Shown: positions 1-8,450, counted from the first letter of the stretch. The stretch is DNA of 64,000 nucleotides from CAIYRG01 sp963747255 (GCA_963747255.1 CAVVEG010000015.1:1-64000); one strand, 5' to 3'. A program made the numbers and translations. The notes: a model not told the origin generated them from the sequence alone.

Positions 1-784
1 CTCGCGCTCCGAAACCACCACGATCCCGGCCGCGTCGTAAGTGTCCTTCTGCGCGAGCCAGACGTCCTCGTCCACGACCGACTGATCGGAGAGCAGGAGG
101 ATGGTTTTTATCCGGGATCACGGGAGAAATATTCCGCGACCATGACGCGATCGTCCTCGCGCCACGGGTCGGCAAGCTCCGTGTAGCCCTGCGCGTCCCA
201 ATCGACTTCCTCCGCGCTTTTGTATTTGCGGCGGAACTGATCCTTGCCGATCAGTTCGGTGACGAACCAGGAGTACAGTCCGAAGAATCGCCCTCAGTGG
301 AATAAGGGTCGGCGTAGAGCGGGAAGGGATTGACGATGCGCTTGATGCGCAAGTCCAGATCGAACGTGTCCTCATGGGCGTACTCGGTGTTGATGCGGAA
401 ATAGCCGAAACCCATGGTGACGGCGTAATCGAGGGCGGTGTCATAGGCGACATCGGCGCGGGATGTGACCTCGATGTTGCGGATGAGCCCGTTATAGATT
501 TCCGCCGTTTTGGGGTCTGCGGTGGAATCGGACGGATGCACCTTGATCGCGGGCTGGTTCTGGCGCGCGTCATTGACCACCTGGCGGATGAAGGACTCCA
601 GCAGGTTCATGGTGAAGCAGGGCCGGCCGTTGCGCTCGCGCTGGCGGCGGATGACTTCCGGCCACTGCTCGTCCAGCCGGGCAAAGCGCAGATCGTCCAG
701 CGCCTCGCGCCGGTTCAGGGCTTCGCGCTCGGCGGCGAGTTCAAACGCCTCCTTTGCATCGGATAGAATATCTTTGTCCGCCAT
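1..784 (-). pseudogene. P22-type phage portal protein, frameshifted and cut by the window edge
   Basis: The N-terminal 160 residues read as a podovirus P22-like portal protein, the ring through which DNA enters the capsid: a charged N-terminus, then FTMNLLESFIRQVVNDARQ, IKVHPSD and NPFPLYADPYSTEGDSSD. After DSSD (about position 272) the frame is lost. Restoring one base gives DSSDWYSWFVTELIGKDQF, the expected continuation. A stop then appears near 113 in a T-rich run, and portal-like sequence (TILLLSDQSVVDEDVW) resumes in another frame to the edge. Two indels therefore separate three portal segments. The start at 784 abuts the stop of the upstream gene at 785, so the genes were translationally coupled. 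Family assignment is by recalled sequence pattern. Confidence 0.7.
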
Positions 785-1015
785 TTACGGAACCGCTCCC
801 AGCAGCTTCCACAGCGCACTGGAGAGACCCTGCACGCCCAGCACGTTCATGACGATGACCACGACCACGAGCTGCACGAGGAATGTCAGCTTCCGGTCCA
901 CCGATTTGTAGCGGCGCGTGCAGGCCCGGACATGCTGCGCCAGATCGGTGCTCTCGCCCTCGTCGAATTCGTCCTTCGCGTCACCCGCCCGCGTTCCGAG
1001 TATGTCCCCGAACAT
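785..1015 (-). CDS. Small single-pass membrane protein of a phage-like operon
   Basis: A 76-aa protein with an acidic, polar N-terminal half and one hydrophobic stretch at about residues 36-57 (LTFLVQLVVVVIVMNVLG). Its stop codon directly abuts the portal start, and its ATG follows the stop of the gene at 1018 by two bases, so three genes form one tightly packed unit. No family is recognised. Genes of this size next to phage structural genes are sometimes holin-like or head-accessory membrane proteins, but nothing in the sequence shows that role. Confidence 0.6.
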   Translation of the reverse strand: MFGDILGTRAGDAKDEFDEGESTDLAQHVRACTRRYKSVDRKLTFLVQLVVVVIVMNVLGVQGLSSALWKLLGAVP

Positions 1016-1017
1016 GC

Positions 1018-1308
1018 TCACTTCCCGCTCTGCAACTGCTTCACGAGATCCGCGTACCAAAGCTGCACGTCGCGCGCCCAGGTCTGGAGTCCGATCAACC
1101 GTTCGCGGTTGTTTTCGAAGGCTCCGTAATTTTGTACGAGCACATCGGCAAACTGAGACAGATCAATGTCTGCGGGTTCTGCATCAGATTTGCCGGCGCA
1201 GAGGGGAAATCCGGGAAGGATCGGAGACGCCGGCGGCAGCGGCGTCGTGGAGGCGAAGGAGGCCGCAAGGCACGCCATAAACAACGGCGGCATTTGTTTC
1301 ATCAGCAT
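1018..1308 (-). CDS. Small exported protein of a phage-like operon
   Basis: A 96-aa protein starting MLMKQMPPLFMACLAASFAS, which reads as a signal peptide, followed by a Pro-rich stretch and a helical C-terminal part rich in Trp and Leu (LIGLQTWARDVQLWYADLVK). AAAGGA lies about 5 bases upstream of the chosen ATG. The longer frame upstream passes through the dispersed repeat and is unlikely to be translated as such. A spanin-like lysis role is conceivable from size, export signal and context, but no family is recognised. Confidence 0.55.
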   Translation of the reverse strand: MLMKQMPPLFMACLAASFASTTPLPPASPILPGFPLCAGKSDAEPADIDLSQFADVLVQNYGAFENNRERLIGLQTWARDVQLWYADLVKQLQSGK

Positions 1309-1573
1309 ACGTATCCTTTGCGGTCTCCATTTTGCCTCCCCCCGGAGGGGAGGCCGAACGCGCCGAAGGCGCTTCGGGTGGGGAGATGAGTTTCGGCGCT
1401 GCCGCGAGCAGCTTCTGCGTGGTCGCAGAATTTTTCCGTTCGTTCCGGACAAAATCGGTTGAGGCCTGATCGGCCTGCGCCTGGCCGGCCGCGTCGGATG
1501 ACTGTGCAATCGCCACCTGCCGCTTCAGTTCTTTCGCCGATGCTGCATCGCGCTCAACCTGCGCAATCGCCTC
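1184..1573 (-). pseudogene. 5'-truncated ORF fused to a transposase remnant, with a repeat in frame
   Basis: From 1573 the frame reads an Ala/Gln-rich, probably coiled-coil sequence (QVERDAASAKELKRQVAIAQ, then STDFVRNERKNSATTQKLL) with no start of its own. It is joined in frame to the IS1380 motif ENRIKECQIDLFA just upstream. It then passes through a copy of the dispersed repeat, read as PPEAPSARSASPPGGGK, and ends at 1184, overlapping the next gene by about 125 bases. I read it as the 3' part of a phage-region gene beheaded by the insertion sequence. Whether the part after the repeat is native is uncertain. Confidence 0.35.
1335..1385. repeat. Dispersed repeat copy A
   Basis: The element opens with CCTCCCCCCGGAGGGGAGG and continues with a GAACGCGCC-GAA-GGCGCTTC hairpin before GGGTGGGGAG. 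It has the same two-stem layout as copies at 48959, 58939, 61681 and 63586. Here it lies inside a reading frame at an operon's 5' end, about 30 bp upstream of the exported-protein start at 1308. Confidence 0.7.
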
Positions 1574-2679
1574 GGCGAAGAGATCGATCTGACACTCCTT
1601 GATGCGGTTCTCCATCTCGCCACGCGCGCAATAGACCGTCTCATAAAGCTTTTGACCGTTACCGTCCTGTTCTGTGAGTGTGGTGACGATGAAGCGCGGG
1701 TTGGCCTCGCCTTGGCGAATTCGGCCTTGGCGATGACGCGCCGTTCGCGGCTCCAGCTCTTGCGCGTCGTCCAGACAAAGTCCTTGAAGCGGCGCGCCGG
1801 CAAGGCGGTGATCGAGCTTTCAGCCTTCGCCGCGGCGAGTTCACCGGCGATCTCGGCGACAAGCCTTGTGTTGCGCGCAAGCCCGAAGATGAAGTCGACG
1901 CCATTGGCTTCGCACCAAGCCATCAAATCGTCGCGCGTAAAACCTAAATCGGCGCGCAAAACAATGCGAACCTGCGGCCAGCGCTGGCGGATCCGGGCGA
2001 CGATCCGGGTTACTTCCTCAACCGAACCGGCCGCCCCGTCGATGTCGGAGGGGCGAAGCTTCGCCGCCAAAAGCTGATCGCCGCAGAAGATGTAGAGCGG
2101 CAGATAGCAATAGCAATCGTAATAGCCGTGGAAGAAACGGCCTTCCTGATGGCCGTGCAGCGGATCGTCGGTGGCATCCAGGTCCAGGATGATCTCTTCG
2201 GGCGGCGCCCAGAACGACTCCAAGAACAGCGCGACGAACAGCAACTCGATCCCGGCCGCCTCGTAACTGATCTTGTGGTAGCGCGTCACTTCGGGCCTGC
2301 TCAGTTCGAGACGGTTCAGCGTCGACTTGCCGGCCACCGGCGCACAGTCCTTGCGCCGCGCCGACAGCTTGCCCGCCTGAACCGCCATCACCGGATCGTG
2401 GCGCAGATCGTCGTGGTCGTTGAGGTCCTCATAGCCCAGCGCGATCCCGAATACCCGCTGGCCGACCAGCGTCCTGACCTCGTGCTCAATCAGCTCCGGG
2501 CGGCGGACATCCCGGAAGCACTCCGCAAAGCGCCGGATAACATCGAGAGCCCGGTCGGCGGTCCCAAGAAGCAGCGCTCCCGCATCCGACGTGATCGCAC
2601 CCCCGTCAAATCCGGCCACAACTTTGCGACCGCCAGCGGGTGCAAATCCAAACAGCTCTGCGCTACACTCTGTCGGCAT
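1574..2679 (-). pseudogene. IS1380-family transposase, frameshifted and 3'-truncated
   Basis: An IS1380-type DDE transposase beginning MPTECSAELFGFAPAGGRK, with VVAGFDGGAITSDAGALLL, catalytic-region LDLDATDDPLHGHQEG, and VLRADLGFTRDDLM. Near 1710 the frame breaks: adding one G restores AKGEANPRFIVTTL and then the conserved ARGEMENRIKECQIDLFA. Sequence homology stops there at about 1574, so the roughly 60-90 C-terminal residues and the right end of the IS are missing. It is distinct from the intact IS1380 at 31867. Its upstream end abuts the 3' end of the group II intron. Confidence 0.85.
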
Positions 2680-2828
2680 CGGGATTCTCCTCGAGACACT
2701 CGAAAATCGCTTTCGCAAAACGACTTTCGGTAATTCGGAATCCCGATGCACGCATCAGTTGTAGAGTCGAGGAGGGACGCGGTTGCTTCAGCCGTATGGC
2801 GACGCTCCGTTTTCCCTCCCCGCTCATC

Positions 2829-2862
2829 AAACCGGACGTGCCGATTTCCGGCATCCGGCTTT
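2829..2862 (-). ncRNA. Group II intron domain V
   Basis: On the minus strand the 34 bases read AAGCCGGATGCCGGAAATCG then GCACGTCCGGTTTG. This is the conserved catalytic hairpin of bacterial group II introns: an AGCCG start, a GAAA-type loop, and ACGTCCGGTT pairing back. It lies 22 bases after the stop of the reverse-transcriptase gene, the normal place. Confidence 0.8.
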
Positions 2863-2884
2863 CCGACTGGTTTCACGGTAAGGC

Positions 2885-3866
2885 CTACGGCGGCGGCCCA
2901 AGGTGCACGCGTCGAAGATGCAGCACACCCAGCTCGCCGAAGACATGCTCCCGCGAGAAGCGTTGCGTGCCACGTCCCTGCACCTTGTGCCGACGGACGA
3001 GGAAGTGTCGCACGTGATCATAGACGTGATTGTCGACGGCACGATACGCCGGCAATCGCGTGCCGTAGCTGAAGTATGCGGACCATCCGCGCAGTAGCCT
3101 GTTCAGTTGGTCGCGCACCTCAGGCCATGAGCCCTGGTTGCTGGGTACGAGCAATTTGCCGACTTTCGTCTTGAGACGTTGCACACTCTTCTTGGACGGG
3201 CTTGCGCCCAGATACCAATGGCCATCCTTTCGAAAGCGATGTGGGCCGAACGTGTATCCCAGGAAGTCGAAGCTTTCCGTCCGGGCATCCTTCACCGAGG
3301 TTTTGTCCTCGTTGATCGTCAATCCGAGCCTGGTCACCACGGCTTTCGTCCACATCAGCGCCTCAGCCGCGTATCCACGGCTGAGGATGACGAAGTCGTC
3401 GGCATAAGAGATGACATAGGCATGGAATGCCTCGCCACGTGCCGTGAGTCGCCAATGTTTCAGGAATCGGTTCATGTAAATGTTGGCAAGCATCGGACTC
3501 GCAACGCCGCCCTGGGGCGTGCCGCGAGTGCTCCTCTTGCCACCGCTCATGCGCCGTGTTCCATCTTCATCCCGCTCTTCGATCGGTGCCTTCAGCCACA
3601 ATTTGATGAGCCTCAGCACATGCCGATCGACAATGCGTCGGGCCACCGATTTGAGGAGGTCCGAATGCGGAATCGTGTCGAAATATTTCGACAGATCAGC
3701 GTCCACCACGTCGGTGTAGCCCCGGCAAATCAGCCGGTGCACTTCCTTGATCGCGTCAGCTCCGCCCCGTCCGGGTCGGTAGCCATAAGCATTGTCCTCA
3801 AAGTCCGCCTCGAAGATCGGTTCCAGCACAAGCTTGGTGGCGGTTTGAACGATCCGATCCCTGATT
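2885..3866 (-). pseudogene. ltrA: Group II intron reverse transcriptase/maturase, 3' part
   Basis: About 325 residues from IRDRIVQTATKLVLEPIFEA onward. It has palm motifs YGYRPGRGG, DLSKYFDTI, GTPQGGVASPMLANIYMNR and the catalytic VISYADDFVIL, then a maturase (X) domain with RLLRGWSAYFSYGT. All catalytic residues are intact. The preceding RT residues, ending RPLGIPT, lie 2.9 kb away at 6781-7109. Joining the two at GTCGG regenerates RPLGIPTIRDR in frame, a standard group II RT motif of a roughly 435-residue protein. The frame runs 26 bases into the inserted element but has no credible start there. Confidence 0.85.
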
Positions 3867-4179
3867 GTCGGCACACACCCGTCGAACTGCACTCCGGTCC
3901 AACCAACCTTTGGGATCGGCTGAAGTCGTCCACCCGTTCCATCCCCTGCGTGGCCGGCGGTTCGATGTACTGAAGATCAGACGTGTCTCGGGCGTCGAGA
4001 CGCTGAGCCTGCGCGATTTTGATCTCGGCTCGTTCGCAATGCCGCGGGAATGGACCGATTGGGCGGCGCCGGGCGCGCAAGCTTGTGCCAGCGGAGCACC
4101 GTTGGTTATCGACGCCTTTGGTTTGGTCGCAGTCGCCGAACTCATCGCCTCTCTCCACCGTGGCCAAATTCGGAGTTGA
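3865..4179 (+). CDS. DUF5372-like protein whose start codon depends on element circularisation
   Basis: About 100 residues with the pattern VVHPFHPLRGRRFDVL ... PREWTDWAAPGA ... ALVAVAELIASL-like helices, which I recall as the DUF5372 family found beside recombinases; function is unknown. In the integrated form the only early start is TTG 3865-3867, half of it contributed by the target gene. If the ends are joined as in an excised circle, the reading frame continues upstream to an ATG at 6770-6772, preceded by TGAGGTG at 6759-6765. This would give the N-terminus MPATSAHTRRTAL. The gene is therefore probably complete only in the circle. Confidence 0.6.
   Translation: MSAHTRRTALRSNQPLGSAEVVHPFHPLRGRRFDVLKIRRVSGVETLSLRDFDLGSFAMPREWTDWAAPGAQACASGAPLVIDAFGLVAVAELIASLHRGQIRS
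3867..3871. other. attL core of the serine-recombinase element
   Basis: GTCGG here is the left junction: bases to the left continue the reverse-transcriptase gene (minus-strand ATCAGGGATCGG), and bases to the right belong to the element. The same five bases occur at the right junction. The crossover dinucleotide is probably GT (3867-3868), by analogy with other large serine recombinases. Confidence 0.75.
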
Positions 4180-4231
4180 CCGATGAATTGGCTTCTGATT
4201 CTATCGGACAGACTTGTGATTCGGTCCGATC

Positions 4232-4573
4232 ATGAACCTCCGGACTTTTTCCGTATCTGCCCTGCGCAAACGCCGCCGCCAGCTGGTGGGCGATTTGCCA
4301 CCAATCGAACACCTCCTGCGCGGCACATTGGTCGAGACCTACAAGCGTTGCGGACGACCGAACTGCCATTGCGTCGACGGTCCTGGGCATGGCCCGAAGC
4401 GGTATTTGTCCATCAGCCAGCCCGGCGGGCGGCCGCGAAGGGACTACGTGCCCAACGACGTCCATGTGCAGGTCGCTCAATCGATCGCCGACTTCCGCAA
4501 GCTGCGCGACATGCTCAACGAGATCTGTGCGATCAACACCGAACTTCTGCGGCGACGCGAGGATCTGAGATAG
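4232..4573 (+). CDS. DUF6788-like small zinc-binding protein
   Basis: A 113-aa basic protein with a CGRPNCHC cluster after LVETYKR, then GHGPKRYLSISQPGGRPR and a C-terminal helix ending in RRREDLR. I recall this pattern as the DUF6788 family, typically seen next to recombinase or transposase genes. The Cys/His cluster suggests metal and perhaps nucleic-acid binding, but no function is known. It lies 52 bases after the DUF5372-like gene and 118 bases before the recombinase, on the same strand. An accessory role in recombination directionality is an inference from position only. Confidence 0.7.
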   Translation: MNLRTFSVSALRKRRRQLVGDLPPIEHLLRGTLVETYKRCGRPNCHCVDGPGHGPKRYLSISQPGGRPRRDYVPNDVHVQVAQSIADFRKLRDMLNEICAINTELLRRREDLR

Positions 4574-4691
4574 ACCGCCATGGATCTGGCGCTCGTCGCC
4601 TTCGACTTCACCAAGGCGGGCGCCATCCTCGCCGACATGGTTGTGTCCTATCTTGCTGCCGGCGCCCCGCCGTCCAATCAGGAGGGGCCCC

Positions 4692-6761
4692 ATGAGCATG
4701 ATGTCCAAAATTGCCGATCGACACCTGTCGCGGCAGGCATGCATTTACATACGCCAGTCGACTCTGGCGCAGGTCCGCATCAATCAGGAGAGCACAGAGC
4801 GGCAATACAACCTGATGAACAAGGCCAAAGCGCTCGGCTGGAACCAGGAACAGATCCGGGTCCTCGACCGCGACCTCGGGCACTCGGGCGCCGCAGCAAG
4901 CAACCGCGTGGACTTCAAGTCCCTGGTCAGCGATGTAGCGATGGGGCAAGTTGGCGCGATCTTCTCCTTGGAAGCGTCGCGATTGGCGCGATCGAACCAG
5001 GATTGGCACCGGCTTCTCGAACTGTGTGCCATCACCGGCACACTCGTGATCGACGAGGATGGTTGCTACGATCCTGCCGAGTTCAACGACGGTCTCGTGC
5101 TCGGCATGAAGGGCACCTTCGCCCAGGCGGAGTTGCATATCATCCGCGCGCGCCTCCACGGCGGTAAGCTCAACAAGGCGTCCAAGGGCGAACTGCGATT
5201 CCCGTTGCCGGTCGGGTTCGTCTTCGACGATGACAAGATCGTGCTCGATCCAGACCGGGAGGTCCAAGGTGCGGTCCGCACCGTGTTCGAACTTTTCGAA
5301 CAGGAAGGTACCGCCTACGCGGTGGTGCGGCGTTTCCAGGAACTCGGATTGCGCTTTCCACGTCGTTCGTATGGCGGCGCATGGGACGGCAAACTTCTCT
5401 GGGGCCGGCTCACGCATTCGCGCATGATCGGCCTTCTGGCCAATCCCTCCTACGCCGGCGCCTACGTCTTCGGCCGCTACCAATCTTCCAAGCAAGTGGG
5501 ACCGTCCGGCGAGATCGCGACCCGGTTGCGCCCAGTGCCACAGGAAGCCTGGCGCGTGCTGATCCGCGATCACCATGAAGGCTACATCGACTGGGATCGG
5601 TTCGTCGCCAACCGGAATCGCCTCAGCGCCAATCGAACCAATCGCGAAGGCTTGGCCGGACCCGCCCGGGAAGGACTTTGCTTGCTGCAGGGCATGCTTT
5701 TGTGCGGGAAGTGTGGGCGCCGGTTGACCGTGCGCTACAAGGGCAACGGCGGCCTTTACCCGATGTACCAGTGTCAGTGGAAGCATCGGGAGGGATTGTC
5801 GTCGCGTGCCTGTCTTGAGGTTTCCGCCACGCCGCTCGACATGGCTATCGCCGAGCGTGTTGTCGGCGCGATCACACCAATGACGATCGAACTCGCGCTC
5901 GCGGCGCTGAGCAATTTGGAAAAGCGCGATCGCGAGATCGGCGCACAGTGGCGGATGCGGATCGAGCGGGCGCGCTATGACGCCGATCTCGCCGAACGAC
6001 GTTACGAGGAGGTCGATCCCAGCAACCGGCTGATCGCCGCGACCCTCGAAGCGCGCTGGAATGATGCCATGCAGCGCATGCATGATCTCGAAGCCGAACT
6101 CGCGGCCTTCGAACGGCAGGCCATGCGAGCCGTGACGGCCGATCAGAAGCGGCAGATTTTGCAGTTGGCGGGCGACTTTCCGCGACTGTGGGCGGCATCG
6201 ACCACCGCGTCTCGTGATCGCAAGCGCATTCTGCGCCTGTTGGTGAGCGACATCACCGTGACGAAGGGGCCAGAGCCGAAGGTCGTCAGATTGCACGTGC
6301 GTTGGCAAGGCGGCAAAACCGAGACCCTGCAGCTCCAGTTACCGCAGAACCGGGCGGACGCGATCCGCTATCCCAAGCCAATCGTTGCTCGCATTCGAGA
6401 GCTGGCGGTCAACCATCATGACGACGAAATCGTCACTCTCCTGCGAAGCGAAGGCCATACAAGCTCGACGACAAAAAAGCCGATTATGCCGAGTACGATA
6501 AAATGGCTACGATACAAACACCGCATTCCAGCTCCCCAACCTCCCGAAGGAACCCTGAACGTTCGTCAAGTCCGCGAAAGATATGGCGTCAGCCACTGGG
6601 TCGTCCATTACTGGATCGAACGTGGTATCGTCTCCGCGGTGCACCGCAAGCCGAATGCGCCATATGTAATCAGCATCGATGACGAATTGGATCGACGACT
6701 CCGAGAATGGGTCGCCAACTCCGCCCATCTCCATCCGTCATCCCAAACGCAAACTGCATGA
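4692..6761 (+). CDS. Large serine recombinase
   Basis: A 689-aa site-specific recombinase from ATG 4692, chosen because AGGAGGGG lies 4 bases upstream. The N-terminal resolvase domain carries CIYIRQST with the catalytic serine at about residue 23, then RLARSNQDWHRLLEL. A recombinase domain (LRFPLPVGF ... LANPSYAGAYVFGRY) follows, then a zinc ribbon (LCGKCGRRL ... YQCQW) and a coiled-coil-rich region (IERARYDADLAERRYEEVDP). The C-terminal end has a HTH-like segment (LNVRQVRERYGVSHWVVHYW). It should cut and join attB/attP to integrate or excise the surrounding element. Its TGA overlaps the ribosome-binding site that would serve the first gene in a circle. Confidence 0.93.
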   Translation: MSMMSKIADRHLSRQACIYIRQSTLAQVRINQESTERQYNLMNKAKALGWNQEQIRVLDRDLGHSGAAASNRVDFKSLVSDVAMGQVGAIFSLEASRLARSNQDWHRLLELCAITGTLVIDEDGCYDPAEFNDGLVLGMKGTFAQAELHIIRARLHGGKLNKASKGELRFPLPVGFVFDDDKIVLDPDREVQGAVRTVFELFEQEGTAYAVVRRFQELGLRFPRRSYGGAWDGKLLWGRLTHSRMIGLLANPSYAGAYVFGRYQSSKQVGPSGEIATRLRPVPQEAWRVLIRDHHEGYIDWDRFVANRNRLSANRTNREGLAGPAREGLCLLQGMLLCGKCGRRLTVRYKGNGGLYPMYQCQWKHREGLSSRACLEVSATPLDMAIAERVVGAITPMTIELALAALSNLEKRDREIGAQWRMRIERARYDADLAERRYEEVDPSNRLIAATLEARWNDAMQRMHDLEAELAAFERQAMRAVTADQKRQILQLAGDFPRLWAASTTASRDRKRILRLLVSDITVTKGPEPKVVRLHVRWQGGKTETLQLQLPQNRADAIRYPKPIVARIRELAVNHHDDEIVTLLRSEGHTSSTTKKPIMPSTIKWLRYKHRIPAPQPPEGTLNVRQVRERYGVSHWVVHYWIERGIVSAVHRKPNAPYVISIDDELDRRLREWVANSAHLHPSSQTQTA

Positions 6762-6780
6762 GGTGCATTATGCCCGCTAC

Positions 6781-6785
6781 GTCGG
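6781..6785. other. attR core of the serine-recombinase element
   Basis: GTCGG at the right junction. Rightward the sequence reads as the reverse-transcriptase codons for RPLGIPT on the minus strand; leftward it is element sequence ending CCCGCTAC. Recombination with 3867-3871 would rebuild an intact target and leave attP reading CCCGCTACGTCGGCACAC. Confidence 0.75.
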
Positions 6786-7109
6786 GATGCCGAGCGGGCG
6801 TTCTCCGCCTCCCGGCTTCGGTATCATCACCCGCCGCACTGCTTGCGGCCGGTACGTCTTCGCGACGAGTTCTTCGCGCAAGCCAATCAACCACTCCTCC
6901 ATGCCCGACGCATCGATCTGGGCAAAGGTAATCGCGTCCACACCCGGCGCTCCCGCATTCGCGCGGGCCAACGCGTAGGCGTGGCGCAAAGTGTCCTCGC
7001 GACAGATCTTGTCGTAGAGAAGGTAGAAGCGGAAAGCGGGCTCCGCCTTTGCCTTACAATAAAGCTTTCTCTGAAGGGTCCGGATCTTTTCAGGCGTTTC
7101 CAGGCTCAT
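6781..7109 (-). pseudogene. ltrA: Group II intron reverse transcriptase, 5' part
   Basis: About 110 residues starting MSLETPEKIRTLQRKLYCKA at ATG 7109 behind GAGGTGAT. It contains the RT-0/RT-1 region LARANAGAPGVDAITFAQID and VMIPKPGGGERPLGIPT, where the frame meets a stop created by the inserted element. It is the missing N-terminus of the gene at 2885-3866. Together they make a normal-length intron-encoded protein, so the split came from insertion and not from progressive decay. Confidence 0.85.
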
Positions 7110-7663
7110 CGCCAATCACCTCATCCTCACCGTCTTCGAATGCACACCAGAAGTCAGGGTCCTTTCCTCCACCGGAGTTACCCGATCTCGTCGGTCATAC
7201 GACCCTGTCCGACTCCCGCCAGGTCCGCCGCGCAGATCGCGGCGTTGGAGTTGCGAACTCCAACCAAGGCGGGCCTCCCCCGATTACCCGTATCACCCTT
7301 CCAGCGTGCCGTGCTCCCATACCCCGACGGATCAAACGGGTGCCTATGTCGATTGCTTCCCCGTTCACGCGGCCTTCCCCAAATCTCAGGTGGGTCGGCA
7401 TCCGCAACTTCACTTTCGAGGCCTGCTCAAGCTTTACTCGCGTTACGGCCCGCTGGATTGCTCAGCCGCCCAAGGCGGCCTTTGTCACGAGGCTTCAGCC
7501 CGTCCAGTTGCCCGTCCAAGCCGCTCGTCAGCTACCAGATCAATCGACAACTCTCTGGGTGGAATCTTCCTCCACTGGTGTTACACGCCTTCGGGGCGCA
7601 CTGAGAAATCCGGGCTAGTGTTCCATCCTGCGCTTTCAGAGGCGCAAGGGTTGCGAGGCGTAC
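7110..7663 (-). ncRNA. Group II intron 5' RNA region (domains I-IV)
   Basis: This 554-base stretch lies between the proposed intron 5' end and the reverse-transcriptase start and has no convincing gene. Open frames on the plus strand here have no recognisable protein family; they are the usual spurious frames over group II intron RNA. The 5' end is placed at GTACGCCTCGCAACC on the minus strand, by analogy with the GTGYG starts of these introns. It should fold into domains I to IV, which I did not model. Confidence 0.6.
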
Positions 7664-7762
7664 CTGAACCAGCCCGTCAAGCTGAATCGGGTTGGTCATT
7701 GACTGGCTCCTCGATGACGGTTTTTTAGACGCTTCCAGCGAAGAAGCGCTTTCGCCTTCTGC

Positions 7763-7905
7763 TCAGGCGTTCGCGGTTTCGTCAATCCGCCGATAGGTGA
7801 CGCGCTTCCCGACGATGCCTTGAGCATCTATTCAGTACGCATTTCATCGCTCACGCCAAGTGCGGCCCGTTTATAACGCAGCACGAACGCAGTGGCTGGA
7901 AGAGA
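7763..7905 (-). pseudogene. IS1595-like transposase, C-terminal remnant
   Basis: Two frames carry the end of an IS1595/ISXO2-type transposase: FVLRYKRAALGVSDEMRTE, then after a one-base shift GIVGKRVTYRRIDETANA and a stop. Intact members end with RYNRR.ALGV ... LKGI.GKRLTYRR, so the match is to the very end of the protein. Nothing of the catalytic part remains. The assignment rests on about 35 residues. Confidence 0.5.
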
Positions 7906-7985
7906 AGGGATTCCGCGTCCTGTAATTCTCCAATCTCCAGTTTCTGCGCGGGCGGGATTCCGACCTCGACGACCTGAGGGGACCG

Positions 7986-8450
7986 TCACCGGCGGATATT
8001 GCGGTAAATCAGTTCGTCCACAGAGAATCGTCCGGCGCCCCGGCACAGCAGCACCAGCAGCATCGCGGCCCATTGAATATGCGTCGGCCAGGCCTGCGGA
8101 TAAACGAACACCTCGATGACCGTGGTCATGCCCAGCAGGACCAGCGCCGCGCCGCGCGTGAAGAACCCGAAAATCAGCAGGAACGGCGTCGAAAGTTCGA
8201 TCGACGCCGCCATGTAGGCCGCGATTTCGGGAGGAATCACCGGCACGTGGTATTCGTCCCTAAAGAGCGCGATTGTCGTGTCCCAATTCGCCAGTTTCGT
8301 CGTTCCCGAATCCCAGAACACGGTCGCCACCGCCAGCCTCAGGGGAATCGCGAGCAGGGCATAGGGCACCGTTTCCAGCGCGTTGCGTATGCGGAGCAAA
8401 GTCGCGGCAATCGGCGAATGCGACAGAGCGGGGGCGGCGATGCGGCTCAT
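7986..8450 (-). CDS. bufD: DoxX-family membrane protein, bufferin operon (BufD-like)
   Basis: A 154-aa DoxX-family protein with about four membrane segments (ALLAIPLRLAVATVFWDSGT, FLLIFGFFTRGAALVLLGM, WAAMLLVLLCRGAGRFSVDE). In bufferin operons a DoxX protein is the last gene and is thought to support the redox or transport side of the modified copper-binding peptide; its exact role is unsettled. The ATG at 8450 overlaps the stop of bufC by 4 bases, so the two are translationally coupled. Short variable sequence and an IS remnant follow. Confidence 0.85.
   Translation of the reverse strand: MSRIAAPALSHSPIAATLLRIRNALETVPYALLAIPLRLAVATVFWDSGTTKLANWDTTIALFRDEYHVPVIPPEIAAYMAASIELSTPFLLIFGFFTRGAALVLLGMTTVIEVFVYPQAWPTHIQWAAMLLVLLCRGAGRFSVDELIYRNIRR

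Larger units (their letters stand above)
3867..6780 (+). mobile_element. Serine-recombinase integrative element inserted in a group II intron RT gene
   Basis: A 2914-bp unit with three co-directional genes (DUF5372-like, DUF6788-like, large serine recombinase). It is bounded by the direct repeat GTCGG at 3867-3871 and 6781-6785. Removing one repeat plus the interior restores an uninterrupted reverse-transcriptase reading frame, which fixes both ends. There are no terminal inverted repeats or longer target duplication, consistent with crossover by a large serine recombinase at a 2-bp core, probably GT. Confidence 0.85.
2767..7663 (-). mobile_element. Group II intron (minus strand), interrupted by a serine-recombinase element
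   Basis: The parts are in the expected order on the minus strand: a 5' end at about 7663 reading GTACG, about 550 bases of structured RNA, the intron-encoded reverse transcriptase (5' part 7109-6781, 3' part 3866-2885), domain V at 2862-2829, and a domain VI hairpin whose GGGAGGGA arm pairs with TCCCTCCT near 2770. The intron seems to sit after codon 12 of a short ORF that starts at 7699 (MTNPIQLDGLVQ) behind a GAGGAG site. Both ends are approximate. A 2914-bp foreign element splits the ORF, so this copy cannot make its own maturase. Confidence 0.8.

Noticed and set aside
4608..6308. Long minus-strand frame opposite the serine recombinase
   Set aside because: Antisense frame caused by high third-position GC; composition is His/Arg/Pro-rich with no motif.
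7049..7618. Plus-strand frames of 140-250 codons over the group II intron 5' region
   Set aside because: They lie antisense to intron RNA, show no protein family, and are a common false annotation over such introns.
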